A stretch of 61,830 nucleotides of DNA from JAWLHK01 sp041690355 [NCBI: bacterium] (GCA_041690355.1 JAWLHK010000027.1:1-61830), one strand, 5' to 3'. Counted from the first letter of the stretch, positions 34,062 through 42,256 are shown. A program made the numbers and translations. Notes: generated by a model from the sequence alone, not told the origin.

Positions 34062-35210
34062 GTGAGCCAGTCGAACAGCACGCAGAACCCTGAGAAAGTC
34101 GGCATCGGCATTCTCCCCTTCGTTCTCGCCCATGTGGCCGTACTCGCCGGTATCTGGATTCATCCGACCTGGGAGACGGTCGGGGTCGGCATCGCCCTCT
34201 ACTTCCTGCGGATGTTCGGCATCACCGCGGGCTATCACCGTTACTTCTCACACCGCACCTACAAGACGGGGCGCGTGTTCCAGTTCATTCTCGCTTTTCT
34301 GGGGACCGCTTCGGCGCAGAAGGGGGTGCTCTGGTGGGCGGGTCATCATCGCAACCACCACAAGTTCTCCGACCAGCCCGAAGACCTGCATTCACCCCTG
34401 CAGCGCGGGTTCTGGTGGTCGCACATGGTCTGGTTTCTCGTGCCCAGGTACGATGAAACGCCCTTCGACAAGATCAAGGACTTCGCCAAGTATCCCGAGC
34501 TGCGCTGGCTGAACCGGCACTTCATGGTGCCGCCTGTCGTCGTGGGCTTTGCGGTGTGGGCGATCTGGGGCTGGCCGGGGCTCATCTGGGGGTTCCTGGC
34601 GAGCACGGTGGCGCTGTGGCACGGGACCTTCACGATCAACTCGCTGTCGCACGTCTTCGGCAAGCAGCGCTATCGCACGACGGACACGAGCCGGAACAAT
34701 GTCTGGCTCGCCCTCCTGACGATGGGCGAAGGCTGGCACAACAACCACCATTACTTTCAGAGCTCGGTTCGTCAGGGCTTTTTCTGGTGGGAGATTGACG
34801 CCAGCTACTATGTCCTCAAGGTTCTCTCCTGGTTCGGCGTCGTCTGGGATCTGAAGATGCCGCCCGAGCAGGTGCTGCACAAGAATCTGGTCGAGCACGG
34901 TGATCCGGTGCCGGCCCTGGCGCCCCGTTCGCTGGCCCAGTCCTGGCGGGAACAGCTCGAAGCGGCCAAGGCCCGTTTTGACGCGGCTCACACCGAAGCC
35001 GCGCGCAAGGTCGAAGCGGCCCGCGTCGAAGCGCTCGCCCGCATCCACGATGCGGCCAGCCGGGCCGAAGCGGCCAAGGAAGAATGTTCGCGGCGTGTCG
35101 GTAAGGCGCGGCGCGACGCACGTCTGCGTTATGAGCAGGCGAAACGCGACATGGCCGATGCCATGGCGAAATATATTCCGGACGGCGGTATTGAGCCGGA
35201 AGCAGGGTGA
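34062..35210 (+). CDS. Membrane fatty-acid (acyl-CoA delta-9-type) desaturase with coiled-coil tail
   Basis: Diiron membrane desaturase of 382 residues. All three histidine boxes are present: HRYFSH, HHRNHH and HNNHHYF, spaced as in stearoyl-CoA desaturases. Several membrane segments lie between them (GILPFVLAHVAVLAGIWIH, FMVPPVVVGFAVWAIWGWPG, LIWGFLASTVALWHG). It introduces a double bond into acyl chains, probably to adjust membrane fluidity. The last 90-100 residues are an extra Ala/Glu/Arg-rich helical tail (WREQLEAAKARFDAAHTEAA ... ) not found in typical members. GTG 34062 is preferred: CGGAG lies 6-10 nt upstream and the promoter lies downstream of the alternative start. Confidence 0.9.
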   Translation: MSQSNSTQNPEKVGIGILPFVLAHVAVLAGIWIHPTWETVGVGIALYFLRMFGITAGYHRYFSHRTYKTGRVFQFILAFLGTASAQKGVLWWAGHHRNHHKFSDQPEDLHSPLQRGFWWSHMVWFLVPRYDETPFDKIKDFAKYPELRWLNRHFMVPPVVVGFAVWAIWGWPGLIWGFLASTVALWHGTFTINSLSHVFGKQRYRTTDTSRNNVWLALLTMGEGWHNNHHYFQSSVRQGFFWWEIDASYYVLKVLSWFGVVWDLKMPPEQVLHKNLVEHGDPVPALAPRSLAQSWREQLEAAKARFDAAHTEAARKVEAARVEALARIHDAASRAEAAKEECSRRVGKARRDARLRYEQAKRDMADAMAKYIPDGGIEPEAG

Positions 35211-35215
35211 ACTGA

Positions 35216-35566
35216 ATGCGTATGAACCGTTTCTGGATGGGACTTGTTTTTCTGATTCTTCTCGCGACGGCATGCAGCCCGTCTGCCGGCGGGCCGCAGC
35301 GCGTCGACGGCAAGGAGGCGCGGACCCTCGTCAGCGAAGGTGCGCAGCTCGTCGACGTGCGCACGGTCGGAGAATATCGCGGCGGCCACATTGACGGCGC
35401 CGCCAACATCCCCATCGACCAGCTGCCGGGCCGCACCGGCGAACTCAGCAAGGATAAACCGGTCGTCGTGTATTGCCAGAGCGGCGCCCGCTCGGCCCGC
35501 GCTGCCTCGCTGCTGCGGGAGCGCGGATACGACGTCTTCGATCTGGGCGGCATTGGGAACTGGTGA
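35216..35566 (+). CDS. Rhodanese-domain lipoprotein
   Basis: Protein of 116 residues with a lipoprotein signal (FLILLATACSPS) followed by a single rhodanese domain: AQLVDVRTVGEYRGGHIDGA and the active-site loop VVVYCQSGARSARAA with the catalytic Cys. Single-domain rhodaneses carry persulfide sulfur; an envelope location suggests sulfur transfer or redox work in the periplasm. It starts 5 bp after the desaturase stop and is likely co-transcribed. The stop codon TGA lies in a GGTGACC unit that begins a palindromic, heptamer-rich spacer. Confidence 0.87.
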   Translation: MRMNRFWMGLVFLILLATACSPSAGGPQRVDGKEARTLVSEGAQLVDVRTVGEYRGGHIDGAANIPIDQLPGRTGELSKDKPVVVYCQSGARSARAASLLRERGYDVFDLGGIGNW

Positions 35567-35571
35567 CCCTG

Positions 35572-35600
35572 GGACACCGGTGACCGGGTCACCGGTGTCC
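35572..35600. repeat. Near-perfect 29-bp palindrome
   Basis: Two 14-bp arms, GGACACCGGTGACC and its reverse complement, flank a single G. It follows the rhodanese stop codon directly and could fold as a hairpin. There is no T-run, so it is not a typical intrinsic terminator. Confidence 0.8.
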
Positions 35601-35640
35601 ATTCCTGATTCCTGATTCCTGATTCTTGATTCCTGACAGG
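35601..35640 (+). repeat. Heptamer array, ATTCCTG family
   Basis: Five exact-phase units (ATTCCTG three times, ATTCTTG, ATTCCTG) follow the palindrome. The inverse-orientation family occurs at 48141-48168. Confidence 0.85.
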
Positions 35641-35644
35641 CAAG

Positions 35645-35673
35645 GGCCGGGATTTTCTCCGGCCTTTTTCTTT
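35645..35673 (+). terminator. Intrinsic terminator after rhodanese gene
   Basis: The stem GGCCGG (35645-35650) pairs with CCGGCC (35659-35664) across an 8-nt loop, followed by TTTTTCTTT. It ends the desaturase-rhodanese unit. Confidence 0.8.
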
Positions 35674-35699
35674 GCGTCCCTTCTGCAAGGAGCTTCCCC

Positions 35700-36086
35700 A
35701 TGAGCTACTACTTTTCCAAGACCATTGATGGTTCGCTCGATGATGTGATTCCGCGCGTGAAGGATGCCCTGCAGGCGCAGGGGTTCGGCGTGCTCACGGA
35801 GATCGATGTGCGCGAGACGATGAAGAAGAAGCTCGACGCCGACTTCCGCCCCTACCGCATTCTCGGCGCGTGCAATCCGAAGTTCGCGCTCGAGGCGCTC
35901 ACCGCCGAGGACAAGATCGGCACGATGCTCCCCTGCAACGTGATCGTGCAGGATGCCGGCGAAGGCCGCACCGAAGTCGCCGCTGTCGACCCGGTGGCAT
36001 CCATGCAGGCCGTGCGGAACGAGAAGCTCGGCGCCATCGCCGGCGAAGTGCGGTCACGCCTGCAGCAGGTCATCGCGTCGCTGTAA
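35700..36086 (+). CDS. DUF302 domain protein
   Basis: Protein of 128 residues that is a single DUF302 domain: SYYFSKTIDGSLDDVIPRVKDALQAQGFGVLTEIDV, the central FRPYRILGACNPKFALEAL, and IGTMLPCNVIVQDAG are diagnostic. The family is widespread and of unknown biochemical function; the conserved Cys in GACNP and in LPCN could bind metal or heme. CAAGGAG precedes the ATG. A terminator separates it from the rhodanese gene, so it has its own promoter. Confidence 0.9.
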   Translation: MSYYFSKTIDGSLDDVIPRVKDALQAQGFGVLTEIDVRETMKKKLDADFRPYRILGACNPKFALEALTAEDKIGTMLPCNVIVQDAGEGRTEVAAVDPVASMQAVRNEKLGAIAGEVRSRLQQVIASL

Positions 36087-36241
36087 GGGCGTGCTCCGTG
36101 CGGCCCCGCCGGGGTCGCGGCATTCCATGTATCGCGAGCGCAGGTGTGCGACCCTTCCGGAGTCGGAAGGCGTTTGGTGCATCGCGAGCTCAGGAGCGGG
36201 ACCCCGCCGGGGTCCACTGATTTTCAAGGCGATCGCGCGCC
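36087..36241. repeat. Spacer with GC-rich palindromes
   Basis: Contains GGCCCCGCCGGGGTC (36102-36116), a related CGACCCTTCCGGAGTCG near 36150, and GACCCCGCCGGGGTC (36200-36214), separated by similar sequence (CATGTATCGCGAG, GCATCGCGAG). Same family as 19876 and 19927. No gene. Confidence 0.7.
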
Positions 36242-36958
36242 TCACTCCGCCTCGGTCAGCCCGTCCTTCTCGAAGACCCGGCCGCTCGATCCGTCGCGGC
36301 GCAGGGTCACGAGACGCATCATCCCCTCGACGATCTTCTCAGGGGAATCCTCGGCCTGCGGATTCAGCTCCGTGCGTGCGCGGCCCGGATCGATGGCGTT
36401 CACGAGAATGTTCGTGCCGGCCAGCTCGGCCGCAAGCGTGCGCGTGAAGGCGTTCAGCCCCGCCTTGGCGACGCTGTAGGGGCCGTAGCCGGGAATGGCC
36501 TTCCACCCGAGCCCGCTCGTGACGTTCACGATGCGTCCGTAGTCGCGGCGGCGCATGGCCGGAAGAAAGGCCCGCGTCACCTGGACCGGGCCGAGCAGGT
36601 TCGTGCGCACCGCCTGCTCGATGTCCGTATCGGATTGTTTCTCCCACGGCGCCCGCGGCGCGAGGACGGCCGCATTGTTCACGAGAATGTCGACGCGGCC
36701 GAACTTCTCGAGGACAGTCTCGGCCAGTTCCGCCACCGAAGCGGCATCGCCCACGTCGCAGGGCGTCGAGAAGATATCCCCGCGCGGCTCCCGCTGCACG
36801 AGGCGCGCGGTCGCCGAGGCGAGCTTCCCTGCGCGGCGCCCGCAGATGACCACGTTGGCCCCGGCGTCGGCAAAGGCGCCCGCGACGGCGAGGCCGAAGC
36901 CGGTGGCGCCGCCGGTGACGAGGGCCGTGAGGTCAGAGAGGCGGGAGTCGAGGGTCAT
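36242..36958 (-). CDS. Short-chain dehydrogenase/reductase
   Basis: Classical SDR of 238 residues. The cofactor motif VTGGATGFGLAVA is close to TGxxxGxG. NNAAV is the NAG equivalent, the catalytic Ser is in NVTSGLG, and YSVAK is the YxxxK motif. It reduces or oxidises an alcohol/ketone with NAD(P)(H); an Arg in VICGRRAGK after the second beta strand suggests NADP preference. The ATG at 36958 is preceded immediately by a heptamer array with no Shine-Dalgarno sequence, an odd arrangement for an otherwise intact gene. Confidence 0.88.
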   Translation of the reverse strand: MTLDSRLSDLTALVTGGATGFGLAVAGAFADAGANVVICGRRAGKLASATARLVQREPRGDIFSTPCDVGDAASVAELAETVLEKFGRVDILVNNAAVLAPRAPWEKQSDTDIEQAVRTNLLGPVQVTRAFLPAMRRRDYGRIVNVTSGLGWKAIPGYGPYSVAKAGLNAFTRTLAAELAGTNILVNAIDPGRARTELNPQAEDSPEKIVEGMMRLVTLRRDGSSGRVFEKDGLTEAE

Positions 36959-37007
36959 GAGTCTTCAGTCGTCAGTCTTCAGTCTGAAGTCTTGAGTCTT
37001 CAGTCCA
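36959..37007 (+). repeat. Heptamer array, CAGTCTT family
   Basis: Seven consecutive units (GAGTCTT, CAGTCGT, CAGTCTT, CAGTCTG, AAGTCTT, GAGTCTT, CAGTCCA) end flush against the start codon of the minus-strand SDR gene. Confidence 0.87.
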
Positions 37008-37018
37008 TTTCCGTTCGT

Positions 37019-37066
37019 GTCGAGCCGACGGTCGAAGGCAGGGCCTGAGGCGACGGCGAGACAGGC
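37019..37066. repeat. Dispersed repeat block shared with 45236-45282
   Basis: About 47 bp starting GTCGAGCCGACGGTCGAAG and ending GGCGAGACAGGC match 45236-45282 with a few differences. The rest of the spacer to 37218 contains short heptamers (GTCGAGC/GTCGAGA, AGGGACC twice) and no gene. Confidence 0.75.
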
Positions 37067-37218
37067 CCGTGGGTGCCCGATTTCGGCCCCTCGCTGTCAG
37101 CATCCACTCCCGTTGCAGCCCGTCAGTTCGAGACGGCCGGGGGCCGGCGTCGAGCGTCGAGAGGCAAGCGTCCTTGTTTCCACAGCGCCCAGGGACCAGG
37201 GACCAGCGCCCGGTCTAC

Positions 37219-38556
37219 TCAGTACGCCAGCCGCCGCAACGTGGCGGTGAGGAAGTCCGCGGCGTCGCGAACCCCTTCGGCAGAGACGTGCTCGTCGACG
37301 CCGTGCATCCCCGCAACCTGCCCGGGAGTGACCGGAATGGGCACGATGCCGTAGGCCGGAATGCCGCGCTGGCGCCAGAAGCGGGAATCGGTCGCGCCCG
37401 CGCTGAGCACGGGTACGACCAGGGCATTCGCATCCCGCTCGGATGCCGCGTCGCGCAAGGCCGCGAAGAAGGGTGTCTCCCAAGGGCTCTCCGTGGCGGT
37501 CGCTGAAAACGCCAGCTCTACCTTCACGTCGGCACCGACCCGGCGGCGCACCGCGGCGGCAAAGCGCTCCGGCGTGTGGCCGGGAATCAGCCGGCAGTCG
37601 ACGAGGGCCTCGCTGGACGAGGGGATCACGTTGTGCTTCTCGCCGGCCTTGAGCACGGTCAGGTTGCATGTGTTCGTCAACGACGACTGCAGCGTGGGAT
37701 CGCGGTCGACCTGTTTCCCGAGCGCATGCTTGCGCAGCGCCTCGCGCACCGAGCGCGCCGTCTTGCCGCGCCGGCGCAGGTCGGCCATCGCGAACTGGCC
37801 CGTGGGCGAGTTGAGCGCCTCGGCATGCTTCATGGAAAGCACGCGGTTCAGCGCCCCGATCAGCTTCTCGTTGGCATTGTCGCCCCAGCGAATCGAACCG
37901 TGACCGGGCTTTCCCTCGGCGGTCAGGCGCAGCCAGGCGACCCCTTTCTCGCCGACGGAGACATAGTAGGTGCGCTTGGCCGGACCCTGTGCGTCGATCA
38001 GCGTGAAGCCCCCTTCGTTGAGCACCCCCTCGACCTCGTACAGTTCGGGGCGCTGCTGCAGGAGCCATTCGATACCCTCGCGGCTGCCGGCCTCTTCGTC
38101 GGCGGCGAACAGGGCGATGATCGGCACCCGCGGCGGGGTTCCCGCCTTGTGCAGGCGGATGAGCGCGACGGCGAGCGCGGCGGCCATCCCCTTGTCGTCG
38201 AGGGCGCCGCGCCCCCAGACGTTGCCGTCGGTGATCAGGCCGGCGAAGGGTGGATGGCGCCACGCTTCGGCTTCGGCATGCACGGTGTCGATGTGGGCCA
38301 GCGCGAGCCAGGGTTTTCCCGATGTCCGGCCCGGAATCTTGACAAGGAGGCTCTTGCGGTCGGCCCTTGGGCCCACCAGCTCGACGTCGAGCCCGTTCGC
38401 GCGGAACAGATCGGCGAGCGGCCGCGTCAGCGACGTCTCGTTTCCCGGCGGGTTGACGGTCTGGATGCGGATGAGTTCCTGAAGCAGCAGGACAGGGTCT
38501 GAGGCCGAAGCGGGAGAGAGGGCCAGCAGGGCCGCCAGAAGCGTGGTTGCGAGCAT
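37219..38556 (-). CDS. M20-family metallopeptidase (secreted)
   Basis: Dizinc peptidase or deacylase of 445 residues. Metal-binding motifs of M20: LALAHIDTVHAE (His/Asp), WGRGALDDKGMAAALAVAL (bridging Asp), FAADEEAGSREG (catalytic Glu and metal Glu), and a C-terminal ATDSRFWRQRG region. The dimerisation domain lies in between. The N-terminus MLATTLLAALLALSPASASD is a signal peptide, which fixes the start at 38556 rather than the in-frame GTG at 38604; the enzyme acts in the periplasm or outside. It probably hydrolyses peptides or acylated amino acids. Confidence 0.88.
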   Translation of the reverse strand: MLATTLLAALLALSPASASDPVLLLQELIRIQTVNPPGNETSLTRPLADLFRANGLDVELVGPRADRKSLLVKIPGRTSGKPWLALAHIDTVHAEAEAWRHPPFAGLITDGNVWGRGALDDKGMAAALAVALIRLHKAGTPPRVPIIALFAADEEAGSREGIEWLLQQRPELYEVEGVLNEGGFTLIDAQGPAKRTYYVSVGEKGVAWLRLTAEGKPGHGSIRWGDNANEKLIGALNRVLSMKHAEALNSPTGQFAMADLRRRGKTARSVREALRKHALGKQVDRDPTLQSSLTNTCNLTVLKAGEKHNVIPSSSEALVDCRLIPGHTPERFAAAVRRRVGADVKVELAFSATATESPWETPFFAALRDAASERDANALVVPVLSAGATDSRFWRQRGIPAYGIVPIPVTPGQVAGMHGVDEHVSAEGVRDAADFLTATLRRLAY

Positions 38557-38744
38557 AGAGGCGCCGGGAAAAAGGGTTTGCTGTTCAGAATGGCACGCCC
38601 GCACACCGATGGCAATACGGCTGCCGTGCGAGGGGAAATGAGGAAATCGCCGGGCGGCCTGTCCGCAACATCGCCACTGGAATTGGGGTCCGGACTAATG
38701 CCTACCGGTTTGATAGGATAATGCGCAAATCAAAGCATATTATC

Positions 38745-38774
38745 TTGGTGTTGTATGCGGTGGGGTGATATAAT
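38745..38774 (+). promoter_or_regulatory. Promoter of korAB
   Basis: The -10 is a perfect TATAAT (38769-38774), with -35-like TTGGTG (38745-38750) 18 bp upstream. It lies in an unusually AT-rich stretch (38700-38800). Confidence 0.65.
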
Positions 38775-38809
38775 AAGTCTTTTCTCTTACTCCTCTGGTG
38801 TTCGTGTTT

Positions 38810-40654
38810 ATGGATCAGGCAACCAAGGTCGTTGAAAAGCGGGAGGCGGTGGTCATCCGCTTTGCAGGCGATTCCGGCGACGGAATGCAGCTCACCGGCA
38901 CGCAGTTCACGCAGGAATCGGTCATGGCCGGCAACGACATCGGCACGCTGCCTGATTTTCCCGCCGAAATCCGCGCGCCGACCGGTACGCTCGCGGGCGT
39001 GAGCGGCTTCCAACTGCAGTTCGCCAGTTACGACATTTACACCCCTGGCGATGCGCCCGATGTGCTCGTCGCGATGAATCCGGCCGCGCTGAAGCTGAAT
39101 CTCCCCGACATGGTCGCGGGATCGATCCTGATTCTGAACAGCACCGCGTTCGTCCAGAAAGCCTGCGAAAAGGTGGGGTTCGCCTCCAATCCGCTGGAAG
39201 ACGAAGCGTTCCGCCACAAGTACCGCATCTACGCGGTCGACATGAACAAGCTCACGGCCGGCGCGGTCGAAGGCATGGATATCACCGGCGGCGCGCGCAC
39301 GATCGACCGCATGAAGAACATGTTCGCGCTCGGCCTGGTCAGCTGGATGTTCCACCGCCCGCTGGACGTGACCGTCGAGGGGCTCAAGCGTAAGTTCGGA
39401 TCCAAGCCCGAGATTCTCGAGGCGAACCTGCGCGTCCTGAAAGCCGGCTTCCACTACGGCGAGACGGCCGAGATCTTCACGCACTCCTACGAAGTGCCGG
39501 CCGCGAAGATTCCCGCGGGCACCTACCGCTCGATCACGGGGAATGCGGCGACGGCCTACGGGTTCATCACGGCCGCGCGTAAGGCCGGGCTCAAGCTGTT
39601 TCTCGGCAGCTACCCGATCACGCCGGCCAGCGACATTCTGCACGAGCTGTCGCAGTACAAAAATTACGACGTTCTCACCTTCCAGGCTGAGGACGAAATC
39701 GCGGCGGTCGGCGCGGCCATCGGCGCCGCCTTCGGCGGGCACATCGGGCTCACGACCTCGTCGGGTCCCGGCGTCGCGCTGAAGCAGGAGGCGATCAGCC
39801 TGGCCGTCATGGCCGAACTGCCGCTCGTCATCGCGAACATCCAGCGCGGCGGGCCGAGCACGGGGCTGCCGACCAAGACCGAGCAGGCCGACCTGCTGCA
39901 GGCCATTCTCGGCCGGCATGGGGAATCGCCGGTGCCGGTCATCGCCGCCTCGACCCCGGCCGACTGCTTTGACGCCGCCATCGAAGCGGTGCGCATCGCC
40001 GTCAAGTACATGACGCCCGTCTTCTTTCTCTCTGACGGCTATCTGGCCAACGGGGCCGAACCGTGGCAGATTCCCGACGTCGCGGCGATTCCCGAGATTC
40101 CGGTCACCTTCCGCACCGAACCCGAGGGGTTCCAGCCCTACGGCCGCGACGAGCAGACGCTCGCGCGCCCCTGGGTGCGCCCGGGTACGCCGGGTCTCGA
40201 GCACCGCATCGGCGGCCTCGAGAAGGAGTACGGTTCGGGCATGGTGAGCTACTCGCCCGAGAACCACGAGCGCATGGTGCACACGCGCGCCGCGAAGATC
40301 CGCGCCATCCGGCAGGACATCCCGCCCACGGAGGTCTTCGGTGACGAGCGCGGGGGATTGCTCGTACTCGGCTGGGGAAGCACGTACGGCGCGATCCGCT
40401 CGGCCGTGCGCGAGGGGCGCGCGAAGGGCAAGAAGGTATCGCACGCGCACCTGCGCTGGATGAACCCGCTGCCGGCGGATCTCGAGACGGTGCTCAAGCG
40501 TTACGACACGGTCCTCATTCCCGAAATGAACCTCGGCCAGCTGCGCATGCTCGTGCGCGCCGAGTATCTCATCCCGGCCGTGGGGCTGAACAAGGTGAAG
40601 GGCCGCCCGTTCACCAAGAGCGATATTCTGGAAAAGATTGAGGAGCTGGCCTGA
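38810..40654 (+). CDS. korA: 2-oxoacid:ferredoxin oxidoreductase, gamma-alpha fusion subunit
   Basis: Subunit of 614 residues with the gamma (POR/KOR gamma) domain at the N-terminus (VVIRFAGDSGDGMQLTG) fused to the alpha domain (NAATAYGFITAARKAGLKLF, LGSYPITPASDILHELSQ). This is the layout of 2-oxoglutarate:ferredoxin oxidoreductase. With KorB it oxidatively decarboxylates a 2-oxoacid, most likely 2-oxoglutarate, to the acyl-CoA and reduces ferredoxin, or runs in reverse. ATG 38810 is the preferred start; GTG at 38798 and 38804 are in frame, and neither has a Shine-Dalgarno site. The gene precedes korB by one base. Confidence 0.93.
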   Translation: MDQATKVVEKREAVVIRFAGDSGDGMQLTGTQFTQESVMAGNDIGTLPDFPAEIRAPTGTLAGVSGFQLQFASYDIYTPGDAPDVLVAMNPAALKLNLPDMVAGSILILNSTAFVQKACEKVGFASNPLEDEAFRHKYRIYAVDMNKLTAGAVEGMDITGGARTIDRMKNMFALGLVSWMFHRPLDVTVEGLKRKFGSKPEILEANLRVLKAGFHYGETAEIFTHSYEVPAAKIPAGTYRSITGNAATAYGFITAARKAGLKLFLGSYPITPASDILHELSQYKNYDVLTFQAEDEIAAVGAAIGAAFGGHIGLTTSSGPGVALKQEAISLAVMAELPLVIANIQRGGPSTGLPTKTEQADLLQAILGRHGESPVPVIAASTPADCFDAAIEAVRIAVKYMTPVFFLSDGYLANGAEPWQIPDVAAIPEIPVTFRTEPEGFQPYGRDEQTLARPWVRPGTPGLEHRIGGLEKEYGSGMVSYSPENHERMVHTRAAKIRAIRQDIPPTEVFGDERGGLLVLGWGSTYGAIRSAVREGRAKGKKVSHAHLRWMNPLPADLETVLKRYDTVLIPEMNLGQLRMLVRAEYLIPAVGLNKVKGRPFTKSDILEKIEELA

Positions 40655-40655
40655 C

Positions 40656-41657
40656 ATGACCGCCCCTGTTGCCTTGACGAAGAAGGATTTCGAGACCGCC
40701 AACGACGTGCGCTGGTGCCCGGGCTGCGGCGACTACGCCATCCTGGCCAACATGCAGCGCACGCTTCCCGATCTCGGGATTCCGCGCGAGCAGACGGTAT
40801 TCATCTCGGGGATCGGCTGCTCGAGCCGCTTCCCCTACTACATGAACACGTACGGCTTCCACACGATCCACGGCCGCGCGCCGACGATCGCCACGGGGCT
40901 CAAGCTGTCGCGCCCGGAGCTGAGCGTGTGGATCATCACCGGCGACGGCGATGCGCTGTCGATCGGCGGCAACCATCTGATCCACCTGCTGCGGCGCAAT
41001 CCGAACGTGCAGCTGCTGCTGTTCAACAACCGCATCTACGGGCTGACCAAGGGGCAGTTCTCGCCGACGAGCGAAATCGGCAAGAAGACCAAGAGCAGCC
41101 CGATGGGGACGGTCGACGCGCCGTTCAACCCGATTCAGCTCACGTTGGGCGCCGGCGCGAGCTTCGTCGCCCGCTCGGTTGACATCGAGGCAAAACACCT
41201 GCAGGACATGCTCAAGCGGGCCCACGGCCACCGTGGCGCAAGCTTCGTCGAGATCCTGCAGAACTGCCCGATCTTCAACGATGGCGCCTTCGACGCGGTG
41301 ACCGACAAGGCCACCAAGGCCGACATCGTACTACAGCTCGAGCACGGCAAGCCGATGCTGTACGGCAAGGAGCGCAACAAGGGGATCCGTCTCGTGAACG
41401 GCACGCTCGATGTCGTGACCCTCGGCGAGAATGGCGTGACCGAAACCGATATCCTGGTCCACGATGAGGCGAATCTCTCGCAGGCCTTCCTGCTCGGCGG
41501 CCTGCACCTCCCGGTTCCCGTCGGCGTCTTCTACCGGGTGGAACGTCCGGTGTACGAGGACCTCCTCAACGGTCAGGTAGCCGAAGCCAAGGAAAAGAAG
41601 GGCGACGGCGATCTGCAGCAGCTCGTCAACGGCGCGAGCACGTGGACCGTTCCTTGA
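40656..41657 (+). CDS. korB: 2-oxoacid:ferredoxin oxidoreductase, beta subunit
   Basis: TPP-binding subunit of 333 residues. The conserved RWCPGCGDYAIL and GIGCSSRFPYY supply cysteines that ligate a [4Fe-4S] cluster in the family. The TPP-Mg motif is GDGDALSIGGNH (GDG) with NNRIYGLTKGQFSPTS following. GAGGAG lies 11 nt before the ATG. It forms a two-gene operon with korA; no ferredoxin or gamma/delta subunit gene is adjacent. Its TGA stop is directly followed by an ATTGACG heptamer array. Confidence 0.94.
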   Translation: MTAPVALTKKDFETANDVRWCPGCGDYAILANMQRTLPDLGIPREQTVFISGIGCSSRFPYYMNTYGFHTIHGRAPTIATGLKLSRPELSVWIITGDGDALSIGGNHLIHLLRRNPNVQLLLFNNRIYGLTKGQFSPTSEIGKKTKSSPMGTVDAPFNPIQLTLGAGASFVARSVDIEAKHLQDMLKRAHGHRGASFVEILQNCPIFNDGAFDAVTDKATKADIVLQLEHGKPMLYGKERNKGIRLVNGTLDVVTLGENGVTETDILVHDEANLSQAFLLGGLHLPVPVGVFYRVERPVYEDLLNGQVAEAKEKKGDGDLQQLVNGASTWTVP

Positions 41658-41692
41658 ATTGACGATTGACGATTTACGATTGACGATTTGCC
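41658..41692 (+). repeat. Heptamer array, ATTGACG family
   Basis: Five units (ATTGACG, ATTGACG, ATTTACG, ATTGACG, ATTTGCC) begin on the base after the korB stop codon. Two more ATTGACG units occur at 41763-41776. Confidence 0.87.
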
Positions 41693-42022
41693 GGAACGTA
41701 CCTTGTGCAGCCCAAGGTACTCGTGTGTTGGGCATTGTCCATCGGGCATTGCCGAAGGTCTGATTGACGATTGACGCCCCCCCCTGTTGTCCCCCGAGGG
41801 GGACCCGAAGAGAAGGGCGTCTGCTCTTCGCGCGAGCGGATGACACAGCGCTGCGTCTGATCGGCCGCGCGTTGCGCAGCGGCCGACCGGTCACCCCGAC
41901 GTCGCATCCCTCAGGCTACCGTGGCGATGGTTTTCGACCCCAGCGGGGGCGCACTTCTGAGTAGCCCCGACGAGCCACCCGTTGTTTTTGCCCTTCCTCG
42001 GCCCGCAGGGCGGATCGGGCCG
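41693..42022. other. Intergenic region with short repeats
   Basis: No gene is apparent. It includes GGGCATT units 14 bp apart (41730-41750), the CCCCCGAGGGGG palindrome near 41793, and an inverted pair GCGCAGCGGCCGACCGG-like near 41870. Degenerate, probably non-coding. Confidence 0.5.
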
Positions 42023-42256
42023 TCACAGGGCCTCGCGCAGCTCCACGAGCGGTTCACCCGCTTGCAGCAACGCTATCGCCTGCCTGAAGGTATGCGCGAG
42101 CGCTTCGCGCATTCGCGCGTTCGATGTGTTTCCCAGCGTAACCAGGAGGACTTGAGGGGGCGGTCCGAACTTCTCGAGCAGACGGAGAAAATCGCTGTCC
42201 TTCGTCATTACCGATGCGCCGGCGCTGCGCGCTGAAAGCGGACCCTCCCCGAAATC
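42023..42256 (-). pseudogene. N-terminally truncated DUF5615 (PIN-like) toxin remnant
   Basis: The minus-strand frame from 42256 down to 42023 encodes SVMTKDSDFLRLLEKFGPPP, then QVLLVTLGNTSNARMREAL and AIALLQAGEPLVEL. This is the C-terminal two-thirds of a DUF5615 PIN-like protein, with MTKDSDF as the conserved acidic motif. The expected N-terminal strand-helix (LIDAQLSPALARWL-like) is missing and an in-frame stop (TGA) lies shortly upstream near 42267. No antitoxin gene is adjacent. Most likely a decayed toxin gene; an ATG at 42208 would give only 61 residues. Confidence 0.65.

Noticed and set aside
38702-40702. Long minus-strand open frame opposite korA
   Set aside because: Antisense shadow of a well-conserved gene; no promoter or ribosome binding site.
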